From the NCBI RefSeq assembly GCF_014651235.1, contig NZ_BMWM01000015.1, forward strand, positions 1 through 41,553: 41,553 nt of DNA. Direction: 5' to 3'. Of the stretch, positions 34,063 to 41,553 are shown piece after piece; the stretch's first letter is position 1; every line of letters starts with the position of its first letter. Both the position numbers and the translations under genes were made by a program. The DNA is from Leuconostoc lactis KCTC 3528 = DSM 20202. Lineage in GTDB: Bacteria > Bacillota > Bacilli > Lactobacillales > Lactobacillaceae. Under the pieces are notes generated by a model, which was given only the letters and a program-made list of their open reading frames with translations, searched no databases and was not told the origin of the DNA.

Positions 34063-34098
34063 AATCCGTGACTGCCCCCAAGCAGCCACGGATTTTTA
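34063..34098 (+). terminator. Riboswitch expression-platform terminator
   Basis: AATCCGTG (34063-34070) with CACGGATT (34087-34094), inner CTGC/GCAG pairing, then TTTTTATTTT. Lies between aptamer and alr start. Confidence 0.88.
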
Positions 34099-34121
34099 TT
34101 TTATGAGAAAAAGGTGTGACT

Positions 34122-35234
34122 ATGGTAGAGGCAATTACAAGGCCAACACAAATTGAAATATCACAAAAAGCTTTAAAAAATAATGTCGCCGTCGTGAAGC
34201 AAACATCAGGCGCAGACAAAATCTTTTTGGCTGTTAAATCTAATGCCTACGGCTTGGGGTTAATCCCAACGTCAAAAGCGGCCATTGCGGGTGGTGTCTA
34301 CGGTTTAGCGGTAGCCATTATTGATGAAGCTTTGGCCTTGCGCCATGAGCGATTGACGGCACCAATTTTAATTTTAGGCATTTCACCAGCGCAATATGCT
34401 GAATTGATGGCCGTCCAACATATTATGGCTACGGTTGTGTCGCTTGATTGGTTAAAAGAGGCGGCAACTTATTTGTCCGGTGAACAACGTTTACATGTCT
34501 CGTTAGGCGTTGATACGGGAATGGGTCGAATTGGCTTCCGTGATCGTGCAGCGCTGGCCGAAGCCATTGCTTATGTCCAAGCACATCATGATTTATTTGA
34601 CTATGTTGGTTTAGCGACGCATTTTGCTGAATCCGATTCGGCTAATACTGATTATTTTGAGATGCAATTGGCGCGTTGGCATGAATTGACGGATGGCTTA
34701 CCGGAACCAGAATACTATCATGTGGCCAACTCCGGGGCTGCCATGTATCACGCTGACGAAGTGCCACACGACGTCATTCGCGTGGGGACAGTCCTGTATG
34801 GCGTGGAACCTTCCCGTGGCGAATTGGCCGATGGCCATGAGTTACAACCGGTCATGGCTTTGCGTAGTGAAATCAACTTTGTGAAGCAACTGCCGGCGGG
34901 GGAAGGCATTAGTTATTCCCACAAATACACCACGACGGGCGACGAATGGATTGGCACAGTACCGATTGGATATGGCGACGGGTGGCTACGCAAATTGACC
35001 GGCTTTAACGTGATTGTTGATGGGCAATATGCACCCATTGTTGGTCAAATCGCCATGGATCAAATGATGATTCGCTTGCCGCATGAATATCCTGTGGGAA
35101 CAAAAGTGACCTTGATTGGTCGTGATGGTGGGTTAGAAAATACCTTGGAAGATGTCGCGCAATATGCGGGCTTGGCCCCTTGGGAAATCATGACTGGGAT
35201 GCAAGATCGCTTGCACCGCGTACTCGTTGATTAG
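34122..35234 (+). CDS. alr: Alanine-racemase family protein under lysine riboswitch control
   Basis: PLP-dependent fold-III racemase of 370 residues. Schiff-base Lys in FLAVKSNAYGLG (about residue 37), catalytic Tyr in ISYSHKYTTTGDEW (about 264) and VPIGYGDG, HVANSGAA and VRVG-type phosphate-binding segments. Two departures from the classic enzyme: SYSHKY instead of SYGxxY, and IAMDQ where Cys is usual in CMDQ. It is cotranscribed with asd behind a lysine riboswitch, so the role may be linked to the lysine/diaminopimelate branch rather than, or as well as, D-alanine supply. ATG at 34122 chosen for AAGG; GTG at 34116 is possible. Confidence 0.87.
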   Translation: MVEAITRPTQIEISQKALKNNVAVVKQTSGADKIFLAVKSNAYGLGLIPTSKAAIAGGVYGLAVAIIDEALALRHERLTAPILILGISPAQYAELMAVQHIMATVVSLDWLKEAATYLSGEQRLHVSLGVDTGMGRIGFRDRAALAEAIAYVQAHHDLFDYVGLATHFAESDSANTDYFEMQLARWHELTDGLPEPEYYHVANSGAAMYHADEVPHDVIRVGTVLYGVEPSRGELADGHELQPVMALRSEINFVKQLPAGEGISYSHKYTTTGDEWIGTVPIGYGDGWLRKLTGFNVIVDGQYAPIVGQIAMDQMMIRLPHEYPVGTKVTLIGRDGGLENTLEDVAQYAGLAPWEIMTGMQDRLHRVLVD

Positions 35235-35273
35235 GACACACCGCGTAACAAACTTAACATTGAGGAGAACAAA

Positions 35274-36371
35274 ATGACAGAAAAAACTTATCATGTGGCA
35301 ATTTTAGGCGCCACTGGCGCAGTCGGCACACGTTTACTATCACAATTGGAACAATCAACGATTCCGGTTGGTCAACTTAAGTTATTGGCTTCAGCACGTT
35401 CGGCTGGTACGACTTTAATGTTTAAAGGAGAACCAGTGACGGTTGAAGAAGCCACGCCAGAAAGTTTTGACGGTGTTGATTTGGTCTTAGCATCAGGCGG
35501 CGGATCGGTTTCAAAGCGATTTGCGCCTGAGGCAGTTAAGCGCGGTGCCGTTGTTGTCGATAATTCAAGTTATTGGCGCATGCATGATGACGTGCCACTG
35601 GTGGTACCCGAAGTCAATGAAGCTGCTTTACAAACGCATCAAGGCATTATTGCCAATCCAAATTGCTCAACCATTCAAATGGTGGTGGCCTTGGAGCCCA
35701 TTCGCCAAGCCTATGGCTTAGAACGGGTGATTGTGTCAACGTATCAAGCCGCCTCTGGGGCAGGCCAATTAGGTTGGGATGAATTAGTCGCGCAAACAAC
35801 GGCTTATAATGCTGATGAACCGGTCACGGCATCAGTTTTGCCAGTCCGTGGTGCGGCTAAGCACTATCCATTAGCCTACAATTTACTGCCCCAAATTGAT
35901 GTATTTGAAGATGATGGGTACACGCATGAAGAATGGAAAATGATTCACGAAACCAAGAAAATTATGTTTGGTGACAAGGATTCTCGTGAGGTAAAAGTGA
36001 CAGGGACGGCTGTGCGTGTGCCGGTGCCAATTGGGCATGGGGAAACGGTTTACTTTGAAACAGCGGCTGGTACTGGGGCCACGGCGCAAGGGATTCAACA
36101 AGTCTTAAGCCAAGCACCAGGGGTCGTGCTGGAAGATAATCCAACCGAGCAACTTTATCCACAACCAGTTAATGCAGCGGGCAAGCGCGAGACGTTTGTC
36201 GGTCGTGTCCGGCCGGATTTGGAAGTTGACGATGCTTTTCATATGTGGGTCGTGTCAGATAACCTCCTCAAAGGGGCAGCCTGGAACACCGTGCAAATTG
36301 CTGAGCGATTGGTGGCACTTGACTTAGTGCGCGTCTCAGATACAGCAACAAATCCATTTACGACTGCGTAA
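35274..36371 (+). CDS. asd: Aspartate-semialdehyde dehydrogenase
   Basis: Reduces aspartyl phosphate to aspartate semialdehyde, the branch point to lysine, threonine and methionine. The 365 residues have the NADP site ILGATGAVG (about 10-18), the catalytic Cys in IANPNCSTIQ (about 131), the QAASGAG loop and the HETKKI segment. GAGGAG precedes the ATG. Second gene of the lysine riboswitch operon; repression by lysine would limit flux into the pathway. Confidence 0.95.
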   Translation: MTEKTYHVAILGATGAVGTRLLSQLEQSTIPVGQLKLLASARSAGTTLMFKGEPVTVEEATPESFDGVDLVLASGGGSVSKRFAPEAVKRGAVVVDNSSYWRMHDDVPLVVPEVNEAALQTHQGIIANPNCSTIQMVVALEPIRQAYGLERVIVSTYQAASGAGQLGWDELVAQTTAYNADEPVTASVLPVRGAAKHYPLAYNLLPQIDVFEDDGYTHEEWKMIHETKKIMFGDKDSREVKVTGTAVRVPVPIGHGETVYFETAAGTGATAQGIQQVLSQAPGVVLEDNPTEQLYPQPVNAAGKRETFVGRVRPDLEVDDAFHMWVVSDNLLKGAAWNTVQIAERLVALDLVRVSDTATNPFTTA

Positions 36372-36388
36372 CGTGATACAATAAGGCT

Positions 36389-37339
36389 ATGATAACCCTC
36401 ATTTATCGTGTAACAATTGGATTATTATTGGTAGCGCTTGGCTACCAATTGCAGAAAAACCCCGCGACGATGACAATCGGTACGTATGGGGTTTTTATTG
36501 TATTGAGCGTGATTTTATTGTGTCAGCATTGGCTTAACTTATCGCCAGCCAGCCGGCAAGCTATTCGTGTCTGTAGCTATAGTGTAGCTATACTCATGGG
36601 TGTTATTTTAATGCTGAGCATTGCGTGGTACAGTTGGAAAAAATCACGGCGGGTGCTGGTATCAGGTATTATTGGTGGCTATTTAATCAGTTTAGTTTTG
36701 TTATCCCCGTGGTCATTATGGCGAATGGCTGCGCCGGGGTTGCTGTTTTATTTTGTCTGGCAATTTAGCCGCTTTTTAATCAGTAGTGTGGCTTATGGGA
36801 TCGTCAGTCGGCCACCGAAAGCTGGCCCGCTCGTGGTGTTGGGCGGTGGTTTAGCGGATGGCTATCACGTTGGTAAAATCGTGGATGCACGTATCCGAGC
36901 GGCGGTGTTAGATGCCAAAAAGATGTCCCCTTTCCCGATTATCGTATTTTCGGGTGGACAAGGTGATGATCAGCGACGGAGTGAGGCTGCAGCGATGCGG
37001 GAACATGCCGTCTTGCGCTATGGCGTCCCGCTGGCGCAAACCCGATTAGAAGATCAGTCACGGAATACCATTCAAAATTTTCGTTATAGTGCGGCTTTGC
37101 TTGATGGGCAACCGTTAACGTTTTATACGAGTGATTACCACGTTTTTCGGGGGGCGTTGATCGCGCAAACATTAGGTATTTCAGCGCGTGGCCGTGGTGG
37201 GGTGTCGGTTTGGCGGCATCGCATACCGGCCTTTTTGCGCGAGTTTGCTGGCGTGATGAGCTTGCACAAACGGCGACAGGTGCTATTTGGCATTTTGTGG
37301 GTCATTGTGGCAGGTTTAAACGTGATTTTTTTCTCATAA
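36389..37339 (+). CDS. YdcF/ElyC-like membrane protein (DUF218)
   Basis: Membrane protein of 316 residues: about four to five helices (1-140), then a DUF218 domain with VVLGGGLADG (about 150) and the charged loop VFSGGQGDDQRRSEAAAM (about 190), LEDQSRNTIQNFRYS and YTSDYHVFRG, the conserved acidic and His positions of the family. One C-terminal helix closes it. Relatives act in envelope maintenance; precise reaction unknown. It starts 17 bases after asd, so may share its transcript. Confidence 0.87.
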   Translation: MITLIYRVTIGLLLVALGYQLQKNPATMTIGTYGVFIVLSVILLCQHWLNLSPASRQAIRVCSYSVAILMGVILMLSIAWYSWKKSRRVLVSGIIGGYLISLVLLSPWSLWRMAAPGLLFYFVWQFSRFLISSVAYGIVSRPPKAGPLVVLGGGLADGYHVGKIVDARIRAAVLDAKKMSPFPIIVFSGGQGDDQRRSEAAAMREHAVLRYGVPLAQTRLEDQSRNTIQNFRYSAALLDGQPLTFYTSDYHVFRGALIAQTLGISARGRGGVSVWRHRIPAFLREFAGVMSLHKRRQVLFGILWVIVAGLNVIFFS

Positions 37340-37343
37340 AATA

Positions 37344-37355
37344 GTGTGTTATAAT
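37344..37355 (+). promoter_or_regulatory. Extended -10 promoter of the ABC exporter operon
   Basis: TGTTATAAT around 37347-37355 (TGn plus TATAAT), about 70 bases before the first ABC gene; no strong -35 box. Confidence 0.45.
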
Positions 37356-37426
37356 GCCTTTTATGATGTTGTTATGTGAAAAATGACGATTAAATAATAT
37401 AACAATGGTTGAAAAGGGAGGTGTAC

Positions 37427-39205
37427 ATGAGTATTTTTGGAAAATTGATGTGGTTTTTTAAAGCGCATCAACGGCTTTATATTTTAGGGTTGTCTTTTTT
37501 ATTCTTAACAGAAATTTCACAAATGGTGTCACCGGCACTAATTGGGCAATTCACGGATAAAGTTGTACGCCGAGAATTAACATTTGAGGGGCTGGTGTTT
37601 TATGCTGGTGGGATTTTGTTATTTGCGATCTTAATGTATGGTTTTCGCTACGCGTGGATTACCCACATTTTTCAGGGATCAGCGTTACTAGAAAAAACAT
37701 TACGGCAACAACTTTTCGACCATTATATGGCGATGGATACGACGTTTTATCAACGGCATCGTACGGGTGATTTAATGGCGCACGCATCCAATGATTTATC
37801 AGCGATCCAGCGTGTGGCGTCGGGTGGTATTTTAATGCTGGTTGACTCTGTCGTGGTGATTATTTTCACGGTGGCCTCGATGATTCTGGTGGTGGATTGG
37901 CGTCTGACGTTAATTGGTGTTTTGCCCTTACCATTGTTGATTATTGGGGTGCGTTACTTATCGCCGAAAATTCGTGCAGCGTTTACAGCATCGCAAGAAG
38001 CCTTTTCGCGCTTATCTAACAAATCCCAAGAATCAATTGCTGGGATTAAAGCGATTAAGACTTTGGGTCAAGAACAACAAGATGCCGCTGCTTTTGAGGC
38101 CCAAGTCCAAGAAACGATTCAAATTAATAAGCGGGTTGCTCGAATTGACGCGATGTTTGGCCCAATGGCAACACTGATTATGACCATTAGTTATGTGATT
38201 ATGATTACCTATGGTGGCTCGCTGGTTGTTAATCAAGCCATTACGATTGGGCAACTGGTCTCATTTTCCACCTATCTTGGCTTATTAGTTTGGCCAATGT
38301 TTGGTTTGGGGCAGTTATTTAACGTCTTGGAACGTGGGAATGCGTCATATATTCGTGTCCAAAACATTTTGTCTGAAAAATCTGCTGTGGTCGAAAAGCC
38401 GAATGCGGTCACAACGCGGGCAACGGGTGATTTGGTCATTGATGTGACAGCTTTTAGTTATCCTGATGATGCCGAGGAAAATTTGGCCTTAGAACACATT
38501 AACTTTACGGTCAAAGCCGGTGAAACGTTGGGAATTGTCGGGCGTGTTGGTTCAGGGAAAACCACATTATTGAAGTTGTTATTGCGGCAATTTGATGACT
38601 ATCAAGGCACGATTAAAGTGGGCGGTACTGATATTAAGGATTACACTTTTGCAGCGTATTTACGCGCGATTGGTTATGTTGCGCAAGAAAATTTCCTATT
38701 CTCCACAACGATTCGTGACAATATTCGGTTTGCCAATATTAATGAAGCACAAGCGGTGGTCGAAGCCGCCGCTAAAAAAGCCGCTTTTCATGACGATGTT
38801 TTAGCGTTGCCAGCCGGTTACGACACCGAAGTTGGTGAGCACGGGGTGAGCTTGTCTGGTGGGCAAAAGCAACGTTTGGCGATTGCGCGTGCGTTAATCA
38901 TTGATCCGGAAATTTTAATTTTAGATGATGCCTTGTCAGCCGTTGATGCGCGGACGGAAAAGCAAATTTTACAAGCCTTGAAGGCTGATCGCCAAGGGAA
39001 AACGACAATTATTGCCGCACATCGGATGAGTTCGGTGATGAATGCTGATGAGATTATTGTGTTTGATCAAGGCCGTATTAAAGAACGCGGCACGCATGCC
39101 GAGTTAATGGCCAGAGACGGCTGGTATGCCGAGATGTACCGCCAACAACAATTAGCAACAGAATTAGAAGAAAAATTAGATGGAAAGGCGGGCGCTGATG
39201 TCTGA
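37427..39205 (+). CDS. ABC exporter subunit A (LmrC/YheI-like, degenerate Walker B)
   Basis: Half of a heterodimeric type IV exporter, 592 residues: six membrane helices (about 1-310), then an ATPase domain with GRVGSGKTT (about 371), Q-loop VAQENFLFS, signature LSGGQKQR and Walker B ILILDDALSAVD, where Asp replaces the catalytic Glu (about 500). One non-hydrolytic site is typical of heterodimeric multidrug exporters such as LmrCD and BmrCD. The ATG at 37427 has GGGAGGTG directly upstream; a TTG at 37409 is in frame but unlikely. Overlaps the partner gene by 8 bases. Confidence 0.92.
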   Translation: MSIFGKLMWFFKAHQRLYILGLSFLFLTEISQMVSPALIGQFTDKVVRRELTFEGLVFYAGGILLFAILMYGFRYAWITHIFQGSALLEKTLRQQLFDHYMAMDTTFYQRHRTGDLMAHASNDLSAIQRVASGGILMLVDSVVVIIFTVASMILVVDWRLTLIGVLPLPLLIIGVRYLSPKIRAAFTASQEAFSRLSNKSQESIAGIKAIKTLGQEQQDAAAFEAQVQETIQINKRVARIDAMFGPMATLIMTISYVIMITYGGSLVVNQAITIGQLVSFSTYLGLLVWPMFGLGQLFNVLERGNASYIRVQNILSEKSAVVEKPNAVTTRATGDLVIDVTAFSYPDDAEENLALEHINFTVKAGETLGIVGRVGSGKTTLLKLLLRQFDDYQGTIKVGGTDIKDYTFAAYLRAIGYVAQENFLFSTTIRDNIRFANINEAQAVVEAAAKKAAFHDDVLALPAGYDTEVGEHGVSLSGGQKQRLAIARALIIDPEILILDDALSAVDARTEKQILQALKADRQGKTTIIAAHRMSSVMNADEIIVFDQGRIKERGTHAELMARDGWYAEMYRQQQLATELEEKLDGKAGADV

Positions 39206-41003
39206 AAATAATGAATCAGTCTGGGCGAAAAGTATTCCGCTCAAAACACAAATTCGGGTGATTACCACGTTGATGAAACAAGCAAAGCCCTTTCGCCAGA
39301 TGTTTTTTGTCGCCCTTGCAATCGGTGGTGTCTTTGCGCTCTTGCAAGCAGCCGCACCACGTGTGATTGCTTACTATATGACGACGTACCTGCATCAAGG
39401 GGATAATATCACCATCCAAATCATGTGGAGCTTTGCTCTGTTAGTCGCTGCTATTCGGGTCTGTCAAGCCATTACGGATGGTCTGAATGCCTACTATTTC
39501 ACGGTGGCCGCAGAATATGCGTTAGAAGATATCCGCGTCAAGGTCTTTGAGAAGTTGCACACCTTAGGGATGCGTTTTTTTGATCGCGTGCCGGCGGGGT
39601 CTTTGGTGACGCGGGTGAACAATGATACGGCGTCATTAGCGGATTTTTGGCGCTTTTTCATGGAATTAACCTTTGTGGTGATGAGCATGATTGGTGCTTA
39701 TATCGGGATGCTGACGGTAAGTGTGAAAGCCACGTTGCTCATGCTAGTCGTGGTACCGTTTATTGTCATTTCGGTGGTGTTATACCAGCGTTTCTCATCA
39801 AGTCTTTTCCGTCATATGCGTGAACGGCTTTCACATTTGAATGCTAAAATTGCCGAAAGTATTACTGGGATTGATGTTATTCAAGAATTTTATCAAGAAG
39901 ATCGGTTTAAAAAGGCCTTTGCTAAGGTCAACGGTGAATATTTTAATGCGCGTTTTAAAATGATTAAAGCCGATGCGCTGTTATTAGAGCCGATGATTGA
40001 TTTAATGTTGGGTGGCGCAATGGTGCTGGTCCTCTGGTACTTCGGGGTTTTGTCGATGACCACTGCTGTCTCAGCTGGGGTAATTTATGCGTTTACTACC
40101 TATTTAAACAATATTTTTAGTCCATTAGAAAATGTGATGAATTTGTTTAGTCCTTTCCAAGAAGGATTGGTTTCGGGTTATCGCGTTTTGGGCATTTTGG
40201 ACGATGACACGTATGCCCCAGCGCAAAATCCAGGCGCAGATAAGCAAATTACCCAAGGGAAAATCGAATTTAAGCATGTCAACTTTAGTTACGATGGGCA
40301 GCATCCAATCTTAAAGGATTTGACCTTCACAGCGAACCCTGGCGATACCGTGGCCTTGGTTGGCCACACCGGTTCCGGTAAATCGTCGACGATTAACACA
40401 TTGATGCGCTTTTACGATTTTCAAAGTGGGGGAATTTTGCTCGATGGGCAGGATATTCGCGATATTGATCCCGTTGATTTGCGTCAAAAAATGGGGTTGG
40501 TGTTGCAAGAACCGTTTATGTTTTATGGGGATGTCGCCTCTAACATTCGGATGTATGATGATACGATTACCGACGACCAAATTATTAAGGCTGCTGAATT
40601 TGTTGGGGCAGATAGCTTTATTGATGAGCTGGACGGTCAATATCATGCCAAAGTACAAGAAGGCGGTTCAGGATTCTCGGCTGGGGAAAAACAGTTGATT
40701 AGTTTTGCCCGAACGATTGTTAAAGATCCAAAAATTTTAATTTTAGATGAAGCGACCGCCAATGTGGACACAGAGACGGAAGTATTGATTCAACAATCAC
40801 TCCGGAAAATGCGTCAGAATCGGACAACAATTGCGATTGCGCACCGTTTGTCGACCATCAAGGATGCCGACTTAATTCTCGTGTTAGATAAAGGCGAAGT
40901 GGTCGAGCGGGGGACGCATGATGCGTTACTGGCGCAACGCGGCCGTTACTATGACTTATATCGTTTGCAAGGGATGACAGATGATGAGACGGCAGTTAGT
41001 TGA
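39198..41003 (+). CDS. ABC exporter subunit B (LmrD/YheH-like)
   Basis: Partner subunit of about 601 residues, six membrane helices and an ATPase domain: Walker A GHTGSGKSS (about 390), Q-loop VLQEPFMF, signature FSAGEKQ (a variant of LSGGQ) and Walker B ILILDEATANVD with the catalytic Glu (about 513). Pairing the variant signature here with the Asp-for-Glu change in subunit A gives one working and one degenerate ATP site. ATG at 39198 (AGGCGG upstream) overlaps the previous stop, indicating translational coupling. Substrate unknown; relatives export drugs or lipids. Confidence 0.92.
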   Translation: MSENNESVWAKSIPLKTQIRVITTLMKQAKPFRQMFFVALAIGGVFALLQAAAPRVIAYYMTTYLHQGDNITIQIMWSFALLVAAIRVCQAITDGLNAYYFTVAAEYALEDIRVKVFEKLHTLGMRFFDRVPAGSLVTRVNNDTASLADFWRFFMELTFVVMSMIGAYIGMLTVSVKATLLMLVVVPFIVISVVLYQRFSSSLFRHMRERLSHLNAKIAESITGIDVIQEFYQEDRFKKAFAKVNGEYFNARFKMIKADALLLEPMIDLMLGGAMVLVLWYFGVLSMTTAVSAGVIYAFTTYLNNIFSPLENVMNLFSPFQEGLVSGYRVLGILDDDTYAPAQNPGADKQITQGKIEFKHVNFSYDGQHPILKDLTFTANPGDTVALVGHTGSGKSSTINTLMRFYDFQSGGILLDGQDIRDIDPVDLRQKMGLVLQEPFMFYGDVASNIRMYDDTITDDQIIKAAEFVGADSFIDELDGQYHAKVQEGGSGFSAGEKQLISFARTIVKDPKILILDEATANVDTETEVLIQQSLRKMRQNRTTIAIAHRLSTIKDADLILVLDKGEVVERGTHDALLAQRGRYYDLYRLQGMTDDETAVS

Positions 41004-41105
41004 CCGGGTGTAATGTTAAGAAACACACATTTTTATGTCATGTTTCCTGCCATGGATTAATTTAAACTGGCGGGTGACACGTAGAATAGAAGTATGAGCA
41101 GACTG

Positions 41106-41153
41106 GGGCGAATCGTGTAATATGCCTGCGTATTGCACGATAATCGCCCTCTT
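41106..41153 (+). terminator. Terminator hairpin after the ABC exporter operon
   Basis: GGGCGA (41106-41111) and ATCGTG (41112-41117) pair with CACGAT (41136-41141) and TCGCCC (41144-41149), followed by TCTTTG; weak T tract. Confidence 0.55.
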
Positions 41154-41211
41154 TGTATCGGGACCGTGTGCCGTGTTAAAGCACTTGCGAGAAAAAAGGA
41201 GAAATTTATTC

Positions 41212-41486
41212 ATGTCAATGATTGAATTCAAAAATGTTGAGAAGTACTATGGCAACTTTCACGCATTAAAAAATATCAATTTGAAAATTGATGAAGGCGA
41301 GACCGTCGTGTTGATTGGCCCATCTGGGTCAGGAAAGTCAACGTTGATTCGGACAATCAATGGATTAGAAGAAATTCAAGAAGGCCAATTGCTGGTTAAC
41401 GATTTTGATTTACACGATCCAAAAACAGATATGAACCGTATCCGTAAGAATGTTGGCATGGTGTTCCAGCATTTCAATTTATATAA
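41212..41486 (+). pseudogene. Amino-acid ABC transporter ATPase (GlnQ-like), cut by an IS
   Basis: Opens MSMIEFKNVEKYYGNFHALK with Walker A GPSGSGKST and RKNVGMVFQHFNLY, as in polar amino-acid importers (GlnQ/ArtP type, about 240 residues). The native frame ends at Lys about 92 when the IS terminal repeat begins at 41487; four IS-derived codons and a TAA follow. Signature and Walker B are absent, so the fragment is non-functional. ATG at 41212 has AGGAG upstream. The rest of the operon presumably lies beyond the IS. Confidence 0.88.
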
Positions 41487-41553
41487 GGCAGATTGTAAAA
41501 TTTAAGTTGAACATTTAAGTGGACAGAAAAACCCATCAAGGTCTTTAATGGTG
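41487..41553. mobile_element. Outer end of an insertion sequence, same type as at window start
   Basis: Begins GGCAGATTG; its first 27 bases are an imperfect inverted copy (21/27) of 43-69. It interrupts the GlnQ-like gene. Only the first 67 bases are present, no transposase start is visible. Confidence 0.7.

Noticed and set aside
33921..34106. 61-codon ORF upstream of alr
   Set aside because: It lies wholly in the lysine riboswitch aptamer and its terminator; the sequence is explained by RNA structure.

Overview
The window looks like chromosomal DNA of a heterofermentative lactic acid bacterium, most likely Weissella (W. cibaria/W. confusa group). This is inferred from gene content, not from a search: a secreted GH70 dextransucrase with a KxYKxGKxW signal peptide, a 900-residue AdhE, xylA-xylB, a butanediol/diacetyl reductase, an Rgg regulator and Firmicutes-type promoters and terminators. 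Both window edges are the outer ends of what appears to be one insertion-sequence type (imperfect terminal inverted repeats at 43-69 and 41487-41513), so this is probably one assembly contig broken at a repeated IS.

Layout. 1-3160: xylose catabolism, with xylA cut by an IS end and carrying an in-frame TGA, and xylB carrying a +1 frameshift. 3239-3424: a tRNA-Ser(GCU) with promoter and terminator. 3600-8437: an AT-rich accessory patch holding a small phage-like ORF, a CPA2 cation antiporter with a palindromic operator and terminator-like leader, and an IS3-family element whose left inverted repeat is split by an IS110-family element. 8375-10436: NAD-precursor locus, a NiaP-like MFS carrier (C-terminus replaced by IS sequence) and its likely regulator NrtR. 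10588-15660: DUF805 protein, YczE-like protein, then two NADH-consuming fermentation genes (butA, adhE) with Rex-like sites. 15778-21913: YhgE/Pip protein with an Rrf2 regulator, then an OhrR-like redox operon. 22006-26473: dextransucrase frameshifted by a 10-bp tandem duplication. 26803-30795: ClC channel, VOC protein, MFS exporter and divergent Rgg. 30816-36371: ABC-F, BirA, LigT, a decayed kinase, then a lysine riboswitch driving an alanine-racemase-like gene and asd. 36389-41003: YdcF protein and a heterodimeric ABC exporter. 41212-41553: an amino-acid ABC ATPase gene cut by the second IS end.

Main points. The nested IS110 element has a 256-nt leader with the expected properties of a bridge RNA: a strong 5' hairpin and short segments matching the occupied target and both element ends. 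The dextransucrase lesion is exactly one extra 10-bp repeat unit and is reversible by slippage, so it could be an on/off switch for exopolysaccharide. Several sugar and transport genes (xylA, xylB, dextransucrase, glnQ-like) are broken in one 41-kb stretch, which fits a strain losing plant-sugar functions, or partly reflects sequencing errors in the case of the single-base xylB lesion.
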